The notes under the pieces are model-generated. The model was not told where the DNA came from. It made no database searches and worked only from the letters and a program-made list of their open reading frames with translations. This document shows positions 22,431-32,383 of a DNA stretch of 64,000 nucleotides, one piece after another. Each line of letters starts with the position of its first letter. The stretch's first letter is position 1. The stretch comes from Vicia villosa (Eukaryota; Streptophyta; Magnoliopsida; Fabales; Fabaceae). The DNA is taken from assembly GCF_029867415.1 (NCBI RefSeq), contig NW_026705461.1, positions 1 through 64,000 of the forward strand. Reading direction: 5' to 3'. A program made the translations under genes and the position numbers.

Positions 22431-22673
22431 AGGTTGTGATCAGAAGACTCTGGAAGACTTAGTTGCGGCTAAGTGGAAAACCATTGTAATCCGTGCGATT
22501 AGTGGATTAAATCCTCAGTTGAGGTAAATCATCTCTGCGGGGGTGGACTGGAGTAGCTTCGTTAACAGCGAACCAGGATAAAAATAATTGTGCATTTTAT
22601 TTTTATCGCTCAAGTTTTTTTAAGTCACACTTATTCAATCCCCCCCTTTCTAAGTGTTTTTCTATCCTTCAAT

Positions 22674-22685
22674 TGGCATCAGAGC
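22674..22685 (+). other. Primer-binding site of copia-2, one mismatch
   Basis: TGGCATCAGAGC lies 2 bp after the LTR and differs by T-to-C from the tRNA-iMet complement seen in copia-1. The element still transposed, or the change arose afterwards. Confidence 0.88.
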
Positions 22686-22758
22686 GCCGGTTCTAAGGTG
22701 CAAGCACTTAACCGTGTTTAGAAAAGATTCAGGAAGAGAAAAACGCTTCATTTAAAAG

Positions 22759-24665
22759 ATGGTTGATGAAAGTGAAAGAACTATACCTACACCTGCATCT
22801 ACATCTGGCTCTGCTGAGCAATACAACGGTAACAATGGTTATACTAGACCGCCGGTATTTGATGGTGAAAACTTTGAATACTGGAAAGTTACTTTCTGGG
22901 TCTAGATGGTGATCTATGGGATCTTCTGATGGATGGTTACAAACATCCAGTAAATGCCAGAGGCGTGAAGCTGTCAAGGCAAGAAATGAATGATGATCAA
23001 AAGAAGCTTTTCAGGAATCATCATAAATGTAGAACTGTTTTGCTGAATGCTATCTCTCATGCTGAGTATGAGAAGATATCTAACAGGGAAACGGCCTATG
23101 ACATATATGAGTCCTTGAAAATGACTCATGAAGGAAATGCTCAAGTCAAGGAGACAAAAGCTCTTGCCTTAATCCAGAAGTATGAAGCCTTCAAGATGGA
23201 GGATGATGAAGACATTGAAAAGATGTTTTCGAGATTTCAAACTCTTACTGCTGGATTGAGAGTTCTTGACAAAGGATACACCAAGGCTGATCATGTGAAG
23301 AAGATCATCAGAAGCTTACCCAGAAGATGGGGTCCGATGGTGACTGCATTCAAGATTGCGAAGAATCTGAATGAAGTTTCTCTGGAAGAGCTTATCAGCG
23401 CCTTGAGAAGTCATGAAATAGAGCTGGACGCAAATGAGCCTCAAAAGAAAGGTAAGTCTATTGCATTAAAATCCAATATCAAGAAATGCACTAACGCTTT
23501 TCAGGCTAGAGAAGAAGATCCTGAAGAATCAGAATCTGAAGAAGAAGATGAACTGTCCATGATTTCCAGAAGGCTAAATCAACTCTGGAAGACCAAGCAA
23601 AGGAAGTTCAGAGGCTTCAGAAGTTCAAGAAAATTTGAACGTGGAGAATCTTCTGATGAAAGAAGATTTGACAAGAAGAAGGTCATGTGCTATGAATGCA
23701 ATGAGCCTGGACACTACAAGAATGAATGTCCAAATCTTCAGAAGGAAAGTCCCAAGAAAAAGTTTCATAAGAAGAAAGGTCTTATGGCAAACTGGGATGA
23801 GTCAGAAGATGATTCAGAAGATGAGCAGGCCAACTGTGCGCTGATGGCAACAGAAGATGACGGATCAGAATCTACATCAGAATCAGATTCTGAAGAGGTA
23901 TTTTCTGAACTTACTAGAGATGAGTTAGTTTCCGGTCTAACTGAACTTCTGGAACTCAAGTCTCAGATTAGTCTCAAATACAAAAAGCTGAAAAAGCAAT
24001 TTGAATTTGAAACAAAGAAGCTTGAGTTGGAGAATTCTGAATTAAAAGAAAAACTTTTAAAATTATCCAATAATGTTGGATCTCCTTCTGATTCAGAAAA
24101 ATCCACTCCCAGTCTAAACCATATTCTGAAAGAATATGATTTAAGTTTCAGAAAGTTCTTATCTAGAAGTATTGGCAGAAGTCAGCTAGCTTCTATGATA
24201 TATGCTGTGTCTGGAAACAAAAGAGTTGGCATTGGTTATGAGGGTGAAACCCCATACAAACTTGAACCTGTTGATGAAATGAAAATTACATACAAGCCAT
24301 TGTATGATCAGTTCAAGTATGGCCACTCTCATGATATTAGGCACACCTCACATGCACAAAGTTTTCACATAACACACACTAAGAAGCATGTGACACAACC
24401 TAGGAAATATCATGAAACTCACATTAAGAATTATCATGCTGTTTCTCCTATTGCTTACAATGTCAAACCCAAGTTCAATCAGAACTTGAGAAAATCTAAC
24501 AAGAAAGGACCCAAGAAGATGTGGGTACCAAAGAAAAAGATTATTTCTTTTGCAGATTCTCTTGATAACAAAGAAGACAACATTCAACATGACTTGACAC
24601 CTGGATTCAAGTTGGTCTCAACACTTGAAGGGAAGAAAGATTGTCTTTCAAGTTCTGGTTCTTAA
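22759..24665 (+). pseudogene. Copia-2 gag, frameshifted near its N-terminus
   Basis: The start ATG at 22759 opens a 48-codon frame that ends in TAG at 22903-22905. Compared with copia-1, 13 bp have been lost between two copies of ACTGGAAAG near 22890. This looks like replication slippage and shifts the frame. The remaining 578 codons from 22929 stay open and match copia-1 gag closely, including the zinc knuckle CYECNEPGHYKNEC and the coiled coil. The last part diverges (KKIISFADSLDNKEDN) and ends at TAA 24663-24665. Full-length Gag cannot be made from this copy, so Gag as well as enzymes must come from other copies, unless an internal start such as MDGYKHPVN is used. Confidence 0.9.
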
Positions 24666-25150
24666 AATCTGTTGAAGAAACTTTGTTTGTAGGAATTCAG
24701 AAAAGAAAGTTTATTAGTCTTGGAACCATCTGTTTTTGTTTGTCTCTAAAGCATTGATGTTTCATTCTTGATGCTACAGAATATACAAACATTGAAACAT
24801 TGATTGTGGACAAATCAATAAACATCTGTTTTGATGATAAACTTGTTTCTGATGAATCAAAGAGCTTAAGAATTTCTGCAGATACAGTTTTATCTTATCA
24901 GAAGCTGCAGAACAAAGAAGTAAACCTCCAGAAGCTGTGCACATCTGAAGTAATGGATCAGAAGATCATTCAGACTTATATCAGCACACTTCAGAAGGAG
25001 TATTTCCAGAAGAGAAACTTGATCAACTCAGAAGCAGTGATCAGAATTTGAAGGCGTAAAATCTCTCTGATATTTACAGCTGTCATCTATTATCTATTGA
25101 TGAACACGTATCTGTACGGTTGTACAAAGCGTGCAGTTGAAAAGACGCCG
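24666..25150 (+). pseudogene. Pol remnant and deletion junctions in copia-2
   Basis: Bases 24790-24860 encode ETLIVDKSINICFDDKL, the counterpart of the copia-1 pol stretch ETLVVEESINIRFDDKL that follows integrase. Protease and integrase before it and reverse transcriptase and RNase H after it are missing. From about 25078 the sequence matches the region after the copia-1 pol gene (GTGCAGTTGAA..GACGCCGACC, compare the minus strand near 15060-15110). At least two internal deletions are therefore implied. Confidence 0.82.
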
Positions 25151-25267
25151 ACCTAGGTAACTGTTTTTAAATTATTTCATTTACCACGTTCTCTCTCCTC
25201 ACGTCACTCATCATTTAATAAAATTGATTTCCTTTGATTCTGGAACTGTTCAATTTTTTTTCGTCTC

Positions 25268-25431
25268 TATATATGCTTTTCAAATCATGTCATACATCTT
25301 TTTCGCTCCTTTGTCTCTCTCTCTTCTTGCATTCTCTCGTTTGAAAAGTTTTTAGCCGTTTTTCTAAAAAAAAAAAACCTAATCGAAAACCTAGTTCGCT
25401 TCCCTTGCTCGTTTTCGTTCATTCTGCATCA
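25268..25431 (+). promoter_or_regulatory. Possible internal promoter and leader of the copia-2 extra ORF
   Basis: CTATATATGC at 25267-25276 resembles a TATA box 160 bp before the ATG. A strongly pyrimidine-rich leader (TTTGTCTCTCTCTCTTCTTG) follows, as in many plant 5' UTRs. Promoter activity is inferred only from these features. Confidence 0.4.
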
Positions 25432-28272
25432 ATGGCTGCTTCTTCATCTCATTTTGCTGGTTCATCTACTCTTCTTCATATGCACGATGAAACACACCAG
25501 GAACTCACCCCTGTTGTTGCATGCTCCATCCCCAAAGATAAATTGGAAGTTTTGTGTGAACTCATGGTCGACTTTGATAACCTTGAAGAAAATCAATTTC
25601 ATCTTAAAGAAGACATCATCTTTCAAGGATGGACCTCGTTGTTTGCTGAGTTCGTCGGCCCTGTTTATCCGGATCTTGTCAAAGAATTCTGGGTACATGC
25701 TGTGGTTGCACCAAAAGCTATACTCTCCTTCGTCCATGGAAAGTCTGTTGTTGTTACTGAAAACATCCTAAGAGTGATGTTTGATCTGAAAAATCCTGAA
25801 GGGGTTTTTGAGTCTGATCAAAGAGAAGATGTGGAAGATATTCTATCCACTCTCTATAAAAATGTCAAGAAAACTACACATGTTAAGAACCTGAGAGATA
25901 TCTACAGAATCTGGACAAAGATCCTTCTCGGGTGTTTCTATCATAGGAAATCAACTCATGCCTCGGATTTCATCAGTAATGATCAAAGGTATGTTCTTTA
26001 TTGCATTGCCACTCAGAAGAAGGTTGATGCTATCTACATTATCTTCAACCATATGTGGAAAGCAGTAAAGGATTCCAGGAATGCTTTCAGAAAGGAAAAT
26101 GCTGGAACAACCATTCCTTTTGGTAGGATTATTACAAACCTTCTGATACATTCCAAGATTGTTGAAAGCCTGGAGTCTGAAGGTATCATCAAAGATCTTG
26201 CTGTCACCACTGGATCTTGTCTGAATGCCTTCTCTTTAAAGAAGATGAAAATCATTGACACTTTTCTCAAAGTTCCTGAACCTCTAGCTGGAACAAGAAC
26301 CATAAGAGAACCAGTTCTGGATGACTTTGAAACCTTCTTCAATAGTGAGGTACCTGATGTCAAAACTGTCTATCTGAAATCTCTTGAAGAGAATAAGAGC
26401 TTTAAAGATCAAGACAAAGGTGCCCCTTTCAAAGTAAATCGCAAAAGGGAAGAAAGAACTAAAAGAAAGCATGATTATCCTTCTGTTGTCTCTAAGAAAC
26501 AAGAGGTTTCTAAAAAGGTGATTGCTAATGTTGTTAAGGCCGTATCTGATGACTTTGAGAAAGAGAAAAAGAAGAAGAAGTCACACAAAAATGATGAGAT
26601 AGTTGAAGTTGTTGAAAAGAAGATAACCAAGAAGAGGAAAATGATTATTCAAAGCTCTGATGAAGATAATATCCCTCAAGAAGCTGAAAATCAACAAGAA
26701 GTTCAGGCTTATGCCAGAAGAAAAGAAATCTCTAGAGGCAAAGCAAAGTTTATTGAAGAGCCGAAGAGTAAAAAGCTGAAGAAAACGGAGGATGTGACCA
26801 AAGCGCTTCTGAAAGGTTCCAAAGGTATATGTATCTCTGAACCTATTTCTGTTCCTGTTGTTCGATCAGAAGTTACACCAATAGAAGTTGTACCTACCCC
26901 TGATCCAGAAAAAGCCTCATCAGAATCACCCGTTGTTGTCCATATTCTTACACCACCATCTTCCCCTATAACCATTCCTTCTTCACATGCAAACAAATCC
27001 AATTCTCTTCCTCCCTCACCATTTCCCCTTACAAAAACTCCACCATCTCCTCAATCTATTCCGTCTCCTTCACCCTCCACTAATCTTGTCTCTGACCAAG
27101 CTGTTGACAATCTGGTTTTGAATATACAACCCCTTCAAACTCTCTTTCCATCTCAACCTTCTCCCAATACCACTCTTGAACACACTCCCTCCACCTCTCA
27201 AAACAATCCTTGTGATTCCCCTTTTCCAACCTCTGCATCACATGAGCAACTACTCCGTGATTGCAACTACACTCCCAAGCCTCGTCCTGAAGCTGAAGTG
27301 GTAGTGTTAGATTCTGATACTGAAGCAGAATCTTCTTATAGGTTGGATAGAGAACCTCTTCCATACTTCACCTCCAACCCTGCCTTTTCAAAAACCCAAA
27401 TAAAATCCAGCCCTGTATATCCTATTGGTGTAGTCTTTGACAACATAAAGAGGAATCTCAGAAGTACCTTTGATACTCTCAGACTCGCTGAAAGTTCTGG
27501 ATTGAATGATGTTGCTATGCGAAACTTCTGGAGGATCTTTCGCAGAGAATCAGATGCTCTGTTTTTAGAACTTCAGGAAGCCTGTGTAGCTGCTGCCCCA
27601 CGGCCTCGTGGAATTCTGAGGAATTATGAAGACTTCTGGTTTGCTCGCCTCAAAGGAGGATATCTTTTGGAAGAGAAGCCCTTTGTGGATGAATTGGAAG
27701 TATTGAGACTGGCTGCTGCAATGGAAGCAAACCCATGCAGGGACATGGTTCTCTGGATTCCTGAGTATCCTGTTCTGCTAGGAGACTTCAAGACTCTCTT
27801 TGACTTTCTGAGGGAAAACCCTTCTTTGAAAGACCCTAGCTTGGTCATTCCAGAAGTTGTTGACCCACCAGAAGTGGAAGGTCCCTCTGCTCCAAGGAAT
27901 CTAGCTGCCATTCTTCAGGCACTTGAGAATGGCAACTCTGAAATTCCTGCTGCAGAGTATGAAGATGCTTCTATGAACGAAGCAGATGCTGAAGATCATG
28001 TTGCTAAATCAGACCCTGTTGAGGATATCCCAGCAAATGATACTTCTATGGAAGCTGCAGATCAACATGTCATTCCTGTGGTTGAAAGCGGTGAAACTTC
28101 TCTTGATGAACCTTCTCGTCTCGCAAGGACTCTAGAAGAAATTCAGAGGAGACAGGATGAGCAAAGCTCACTCAATGAGAAGTATGATGCTTTCATTGAG
28201 AGGCAAGAAGGACACAACAATGATGTCAAACAGATGCTGGCCAAGATCTTGTCAAGACTAGGGCCATCTTAG
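25432..28272 (+). CDS. Envelope-like / putative plant transposon protein of copia-2
   Basis: The ORF has 946 residues from the ATG at 25432 (MAASSSHFAGSS); the nine upstream codons start with TTG and are unlikely to be used. Residues about 40-290 contain the plant-retrotransposon extra-ORF pattern: FVGPVYPDLVKEFWVHA, then FVHGKSVVVTENILRVMFDL, then a helical region. A highly charged lysine-rich stretch follows (KKSHKNDEIVEVVEKKITKKR), then a long proline/serine/threonine-rich segment, and a C-terminal part with RRESDALFLELQEAC and a coiled coil (EEIQRRQDEQSSLNEKYDAF). I see no clear signal peptide or membrane anchor, so the name envelope-like rests on position only. It is the only long intact frame in copia-2. 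Retention of the frame while pol was lost suggests it matters, or that its loss is simply recent. Confidence 0.8.
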   Translation: MAASSSHFAGSSTLLHMHDETHQELTPVVACSIPKDKLEVLCELMVDFDNLEENQFHLKEDIIFQGWTSLFAEFVGPVYPDLVKEFWVHAVVAPKAILSFVHGKSVVVTENILRVMFDLKNPEGVFESDQREDVEDILSTLYKNVKKTTHVKNLRDIYRIWTKILLGCFYHRKSTHASDFISNDQRYVLYCIATQKKVDAIYIIFNHMWKAVKDSRNAFRKENAGTTIPFGRIITNLLIHSKIVESLESEGIIKDLAVTTGSCLNAFSLKKMKIIDTFLKVPEPLAGTRTIREPVLDDFETFFNSEVPDVKTVYLKSLEENKSFKDQDKGAPFKVNRKREERTKRKHDYPSVVSKKQEVSKKVIANVVKAVSDDFEKEKKKKKSHKNDEIVEVVEKKITKKRKMIIQSSDEDNIPQEAENQQEVQAYARRKEISRGKAKFIEEPKSKKLKKTEDVTKALLKGSKGICISEPISVPVVRSEVTPIEVVPTPDPEKASSESPVVVHILTPPSSPITIPSSHANKSNSLPPSPFPLTKTPPSPQSIPSPSPSTNLVSDQAVDNLVLNIQPLQTLFPSQPSPNTTLEHTPSTSQNNPCDSPFPTSASHEQLLRDCNYTPKPRPEAEVVVLDSDTEAESSYRLDREPLPYFTSNPAFSKTQIKSSPVYPIGVVFDNIKRNLRSTFDTLRLAESSGLNDVAMRNFWRIFRRESDALFLELQEACVAAAPRPRGILRNYEDFWFARLKGGYLLEEKPFVDELEVLRLAAAMEANPCRDMVLWIPEYPVLLGDFKTLFDFLRENPSLKDPSLVIPEVVDPPEVEGPSAPRNLAAILQALENGNSEIPAAEYEDASMNEADAEDHVAKSDPVEDIPANDTSMEAADQHVIPVVESGETSLDEPSRLARTLEEIQRRQDEQSSLNEKYDAFIERQEGHNNDVKQMLAKILSRLGPS

Positions 28273-29402
28273 ATTGAGTCTATGTTGTTTCTTTCTTTTC
28301 TTTGCATCTGTTTTGTTTCTGTGCATCTGATTTTTTCATCTTGTACTTCTGTACCCATTGGTTGAACCTAAATGAAATCATTTTCTTCCTCCATGTGTTC
28401 TGTTTTATTCATCTGAATCTTTTCTATTTTTTGATGATATGACAAAAAAGGGGGAGAAATACTGTGATAAATGATTTGATTTAATCAGTCACATTCACTA
28501 ACAAGAACTGCAAGTTCTATATGGTTTAAGTGTTTTGCAGGTACAAAGAAGTGAAGTGAATCTTCAGAAGCAAACACTAGAAGCAAAACCATGGAAACTG
28601 AAGCAAGCTGAGTGCTATCAAGCTTCAGAGATCAGAAGAAAGAATCAGAAGCACTGATAATAGAATTTGAATATCATTGTCTATCCTGTTATGACAAAAT
28701 TCTATTTGATCTGATACATATAATGTTATGGCTCTGATACATTATTTGCTCTGATACATGTTTTTAGCCTAAAATGCTCTGATACATTTGGCTCTGATAC
28801 ATATCATGTATTTGAATATACATTTTATGTTCTAACTCGTTCATGCTGACTTTTGTCGTTTAGTTTTTGTTCTGTAACATTTAAGGATGTAGAGATGCTC
28901 AGGTGATGCTCTGGTACATTCAACAATGTTCTGATACAAATCTAGCATGAAGTGATGTTGGTAGACATTCAAAGTTCTGAAGCTATCCGAGGGAAGCAGA
29001 AATCAGAAGATGTGAATGTTCTAAAAGATCCAGTAATTCAAGTTCTGAAGCTGTCCTGAATGGAAGCAGAAGTCAGAAGCTGTGAATGTTCTGAAGATCA
29101 AAGAAATTCAAGTTCTGAAGCTGTCCAATGGAAGCAGAAGTCAGAAGCTATGAATTCTCTGAAGGCAGAAGCTCATATGATCGTCTCTACCGAAATAATC
29201 AGGGAAGTCTTTTATCAAAGTTCTTCGAGTATTTATTTCAGGGGGAGATTATTTATCTCAGGGGGAGATTGTTAATCTCAGGGGGAGACATATTCATATG
29301 CTTATGCTATAGCTGTGTAATTTGTCTTTTGCCGTCTACTCTTTCTGATCGCAAATTCATATCATTTATATATGTTTTTGTCATCATCAAAAAGGGGGAG
29401 AT
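28273..29402 (+). other. 3' untranslated region of copia-2
   Basis: It contains a polypurine-like AAAAAAGGGGGAG at 28445-28457. Four exact GCTCTGATACAT words (anti-primer-site, tRNA-iMet-like) lie at 28731, 28748, 28776 and 28791, with looser copies before and after. About three 70-bp repeats follow (anchors GAAGCAGAA at 28993, 29063 and 29132). Three TCAGGGGGAGA pseudo-tracts lie at 29239-29288, and the true polypurine tract, CAAAAAGGGGGAGAT, lies directly before the LTR at 29403. Confidence 0.8.
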
Positions 29403-30698
29403 TGTTAGAACAAGATTTGTTCTTATCAATTATCTTAGTTTTGATGATAACAATAATATGAATTTTGCTTAAGATAATATGGTACTCTAATCCAATGCAA
29501 TTTCCCTTTCAGGAAATATATAAAGAGTACGCATAATTCAGCGCTCAGAAGATGTATCTCAAATGGTTCAGCATGCAACATCAGAACATGGTCTGGCAAG
29601 ACATCAGAAGATGGTCGAAGCAGAATCAGAACATGGGTCTATGGAAGCATCAGAAGAACATGAGATCAGAAGCACTGAAGATCAGAAGATGGTATCACGC
29701 TCAGAAGCACTTCAAGGTCAGAAGATCAGAAGATGCTATGCACCAAGCTGTTTGACTCTGATGATATTCAAACGTCGTATTCACAAACATCAGATCAGAA
29801 GGAAGTACACGTGGCAGACTACGCTGACTGACAAAAGGAACGTTAAAGCTACTAAAGGCTACGTCAGTAGACACAGCGTGAACAAGGCTCGAGGTAGTTG
29901 ACAAAAGCGTATAACATTAAATGCAAAGCTGTACGGAACACGCAAAGCATTAAATGCATTCAACGGTCATCTTCTCAACGCCTATAAATATGAAGTTCTG
30001 ATGAGAAGCAAGGTTAACGATTTCGCACCAATACAATTCAAATTAACTTGCTGAAACTCTGTTCAAATCTAAACTCAGAATCTTCATCTTCATCAAAGCT
30101 CACTACATTGCTGTTGTAATATCTTAGTGAGATTAAGCTTAAATTGTAAGAGAAATATCACAGTTGTGATTATCGCTTTTAAGAAGCATTTGTAAACTCT
30201 TGAATAGATTACATTAAGTTGTAAGGAACTAGAGTGATCAGTTGATCAGTATACTCTAGGAAGTCTTAGCTGTTGGCTGAGCAGGAAGTCTTGGCAGTTG
30301 GCTGAGCAGGAAGTCTTGGCAGTTGGCTGAGCAGGAAGTCTTGGCAGTTGGCTGAGCAGAAAGTCTTAGGAGTGAACTAAGCCTAGAGTGATCGTGTTGA
30401 TCAGTAGACTCTAGAAAAGTCTTAGGAGTGAACTAAGCAGTTGTTCCTGGAGTGATCAGGTTGTGATCAGAAGACTCTGGAAGACTTAGTTGCGGCTAAG
30501 TGGAAAACCATTGTAATCCGTGCGATTAGTGGATTAAATCCTCAGTTGAGGTAAATCATCTCTGCGGGGGTGGACTGGAGTAGCTTCGTTAACAGCGAAC
30601 CAGGATAAAAATAATTGTGCATTTTATTTTTATCGCTCAAGTTTTTTTAAGTCACACTTATTCAATCCCCCCCTTTCTAAGTGTTTTTCTATCCTTCA
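29403..30698 (+). repeat. 3' LTR of copia-2
   Basis: 1296 bp, indistinguishable by eye from the 5' LTR at 21376-22671, including the TATA box (29983-29991) and the tandem units. It ends CTATCCTTCA, followed by TSD TCATG. Confidence 0.95.
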
Positions 30699-30703
30699 TC
30701 ATG

Positions 30704-30959
30704 TTCTTCTGATGCTTCCATAGACCCATGTTCTGATTCTGCTTCGACCATCTTCTGATGTCTTGCCAGACCATGTTCTGATGTTGCATGCTGAACCATT
30801 TGAGACACAACTTCTGAGCGCTGAATTATGCGTACTCTTTATATATTTCCTGAAAGGGAAATTGCATTGGATTAGAGTACCATATTATCTTAAGCAAAAT
30901 TCATATTATTGTTATCATCAAAACTAAGATAATTGATAAGAACAAATCTTGTTCTAGCA
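30704..30959 (-). repeat. 5' LTR of copia-1, second part
   Basis: This 256-bp piece continues the LTR cut at 21375 and matches 12937-13192. Its end reads GTTCTAGCA, where the other LTR has GTTCTAACA, and is followed by TSD TGACC. Confidence 0.92.
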
Positions 30960-30964
30960 TGACC

Positions 30965-32070
30965 TATCTTCCAAATTGTGGACAAGGACTGAGAAAAGGA
31001 GTTATTCTCTTTAGACTCTTTGGTATGGAGTTTAATTTCTGCATCCGAGATTTTGCTGAAATGTTAGAACTACCTCATGGATCAGATGCATACACCAGAG
31101 TAACTGAAGACAATCTTGCTTACTGGGAGTTGGAAAAATACTAGGGCAAGATCACTGGAAACGACAACCCTGAAGAGAATGAATTTCAATCTGAGAACAT
31201 CCATAACCCAGCCTTCAGATACTTCCATAAGATCCTTGCTCACTACATTTTTGGTAAACCCGATAATGTCACTGAAGTCTCTAGAGAAGAGTTGTTCATA
31301 ATGTTTTGTACCTCTCAGAATCGCCCGGTCAACGCCATCGCATTCATGCTAACAAACTTCGAGCGCATCACGCAAGACGAAGTTTCACCTATTAGGATCG
31401 GCGGATTCGTCACTATGATTGCTAATGCTATAGGAATGCGAGTACCTTTGCTTAGATTGACACCTCTTGGCTCCCACAACTCTATGGACATTCACTTCTG
31501 CTTTAACCGAGGTATCATCGGTAACCTTGGACCTGATCAGTTTGATTTACTCATTGATAACAAAGTATTGGATCAGTTCACCTTACCGAGTCCTAGGACG
31601 AGTGTGCACAACCCTGCCAACTGGCTTTTCTTTGATCAGATTCCTGAAAGAGAACCCTCACCTGAAACCCCTCAAGCCTATGAACATTTTGATGAGGAAA
31701 TGCATGTATCAGAATCTGAGCCTGACACTCCTCCTGGTTACTATGAACCTAATCCTGAAGATGAACCCATTCCTGATTACGAACCTCTTTCTGTAGATGA
31801 ACCTATATCTGAGTATGAGCCTGAAACTCGTTCTAAAGATTCTGTTGATGACTACACTGTCGATATGACTGATGTCGAGCTCGAGCAACAACAACCCGCT
31901 ACATCTACCGCATCGGTGAATCAAAGAATGCCTTATCTAAACACGCACGAGCAAGCCATCACTGCACTTTGCAAATGCAGTTCTTCGATTTTATCGACAC
32001 CGTAAATGCTCAGTTCGACGAAGTTTTCAAACACATTCAGTCTAATGAGCATAACAATAGACGTGGCTAG
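30965..32070 (+). pseudogene. Extra ORF A of the Cyclops-like element, 3' part
   Basis: Continues in frame from 11886. RLFGMEFNFCIRDFAEMLELP and HNPAFRYFHKILAHYIFGKP align with ORF B (FWMFNREYTLDQDVVASYL and QNPAIRYFQRVLGHTIF), so A and B are paralogs. One TAG at 31142-31144 interrupts the frame after YWELEKY; the same frame then runs to 31970. Near 31973 a one-base shift moves the natural ending (FFDFIDTVNAQFDEVFKHIQ) into another frame, closing at TAG near 32068-32070. Without the shift the frame stops at 32003-32005. The C-terminal part is acidic with repeated PDYEP/SEYEP units. Function is unknown; this copy is inactive. Confidence 0.85.
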
Positions 32071-32383
32071 ATGTTACCGTTTAGATTATTAGATTTTATT
32101 TCTAGTTTTAGCAATTTTTATTCATAAGTTTAGATTTTCATTTTTCTGCATTTTACATTCTGCTTATGTTAACACTCAGTACCGGTTTAATTTTAAATGC
32201 AATATTCTTTTGATTACTGCTATTGTGTTATATTACACTGCTATTGACTGCTATATATTTGCCTGTTTATCACTTTTTGTTGTTAATAGTATTTAAAAGA
32301 CACTGCTCTGTACTGATGGACAATTTATGGTATCTGTCAGCACTGTCTGGTCCCTTGCATGCGTGAACCACTTGCCTACAACA
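32071..32383 (+). other. Spacer between extra ORFs A and B
   Basis: T-rich noncoding sequence with no recognisable gene. It leads into the palindrome cluster that begins at 32384. Confidence 0.55.

Larger units (their letters stand above)
21376..22671 (+). repeat. 5' LTR of copia-2
   Basis: TGTTAGAAC..CCTTCA, 1296 bp, no difference seen from 29403-30698. U3 (21510-21715) carries about eleven CAGAA words, mostly TCAGAAG. The TATA box is TATAAATAT at 21956-21964. R-U5 holds tandem units at 22240-22340. Confidence 0.95.
21376..30698 (+). mobile_element. Copia-2: enzyme-less SIRE-like element, level 3, inserted in the copia-1 LTR
   Basis: This 9323-bp plus-strand element is flanked by TCATG (21371-21375 and 30699-30703). 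Its two 1296-bp LTRs look identical. It shares LTR ends, gag and 3' UTR features with copia-1 but has no protease, integrase, reverse transcriptase or RNase H. What remains is a frameshifted gag, a short pol remnant and a long envelope-like ORF. It is therefore a non-autonomous derivative that must have been mobilised in trans very recently. Confidence 0.95.
11887..30959 (-). mobile_element. Copia-1: SIRE/Maximus-like Ty1/copia element, level 2, inserted in ORF A
   Basis: Ends are TG..CA with TSD TGACC (11882-11886 and 30960-30964). Orientation is minus: a tRNA-iMet primer site is beside the right LTR, the polypurine tract beside the left LTR, and gag and pol read leftward. Without the nested copia-2 (21376-30698) and its TSD copy the element is about 9.7 kb. 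Its LTRs (11887-13192; 20329-21375 plus 30704-30959) look identical apart from a poly-G length difference and AACA/AGCA at one end, so the insertion is young. A gene region between pol and the 3' LTR is a SIRE/Maximus trait. Confidence 0.94.

Noticed and set aside
25405..25431. Longer N-terminus for the copia-2 extra ORF
   Set aside because: The upstream start is TTG; the first ATG at 25432 has a normal plant context.
25432..28272. True viral envelope gene
   Set aside because: No signal peptide, cleavage site or membrane anchor could be seen; only its position after pol suggests the name.
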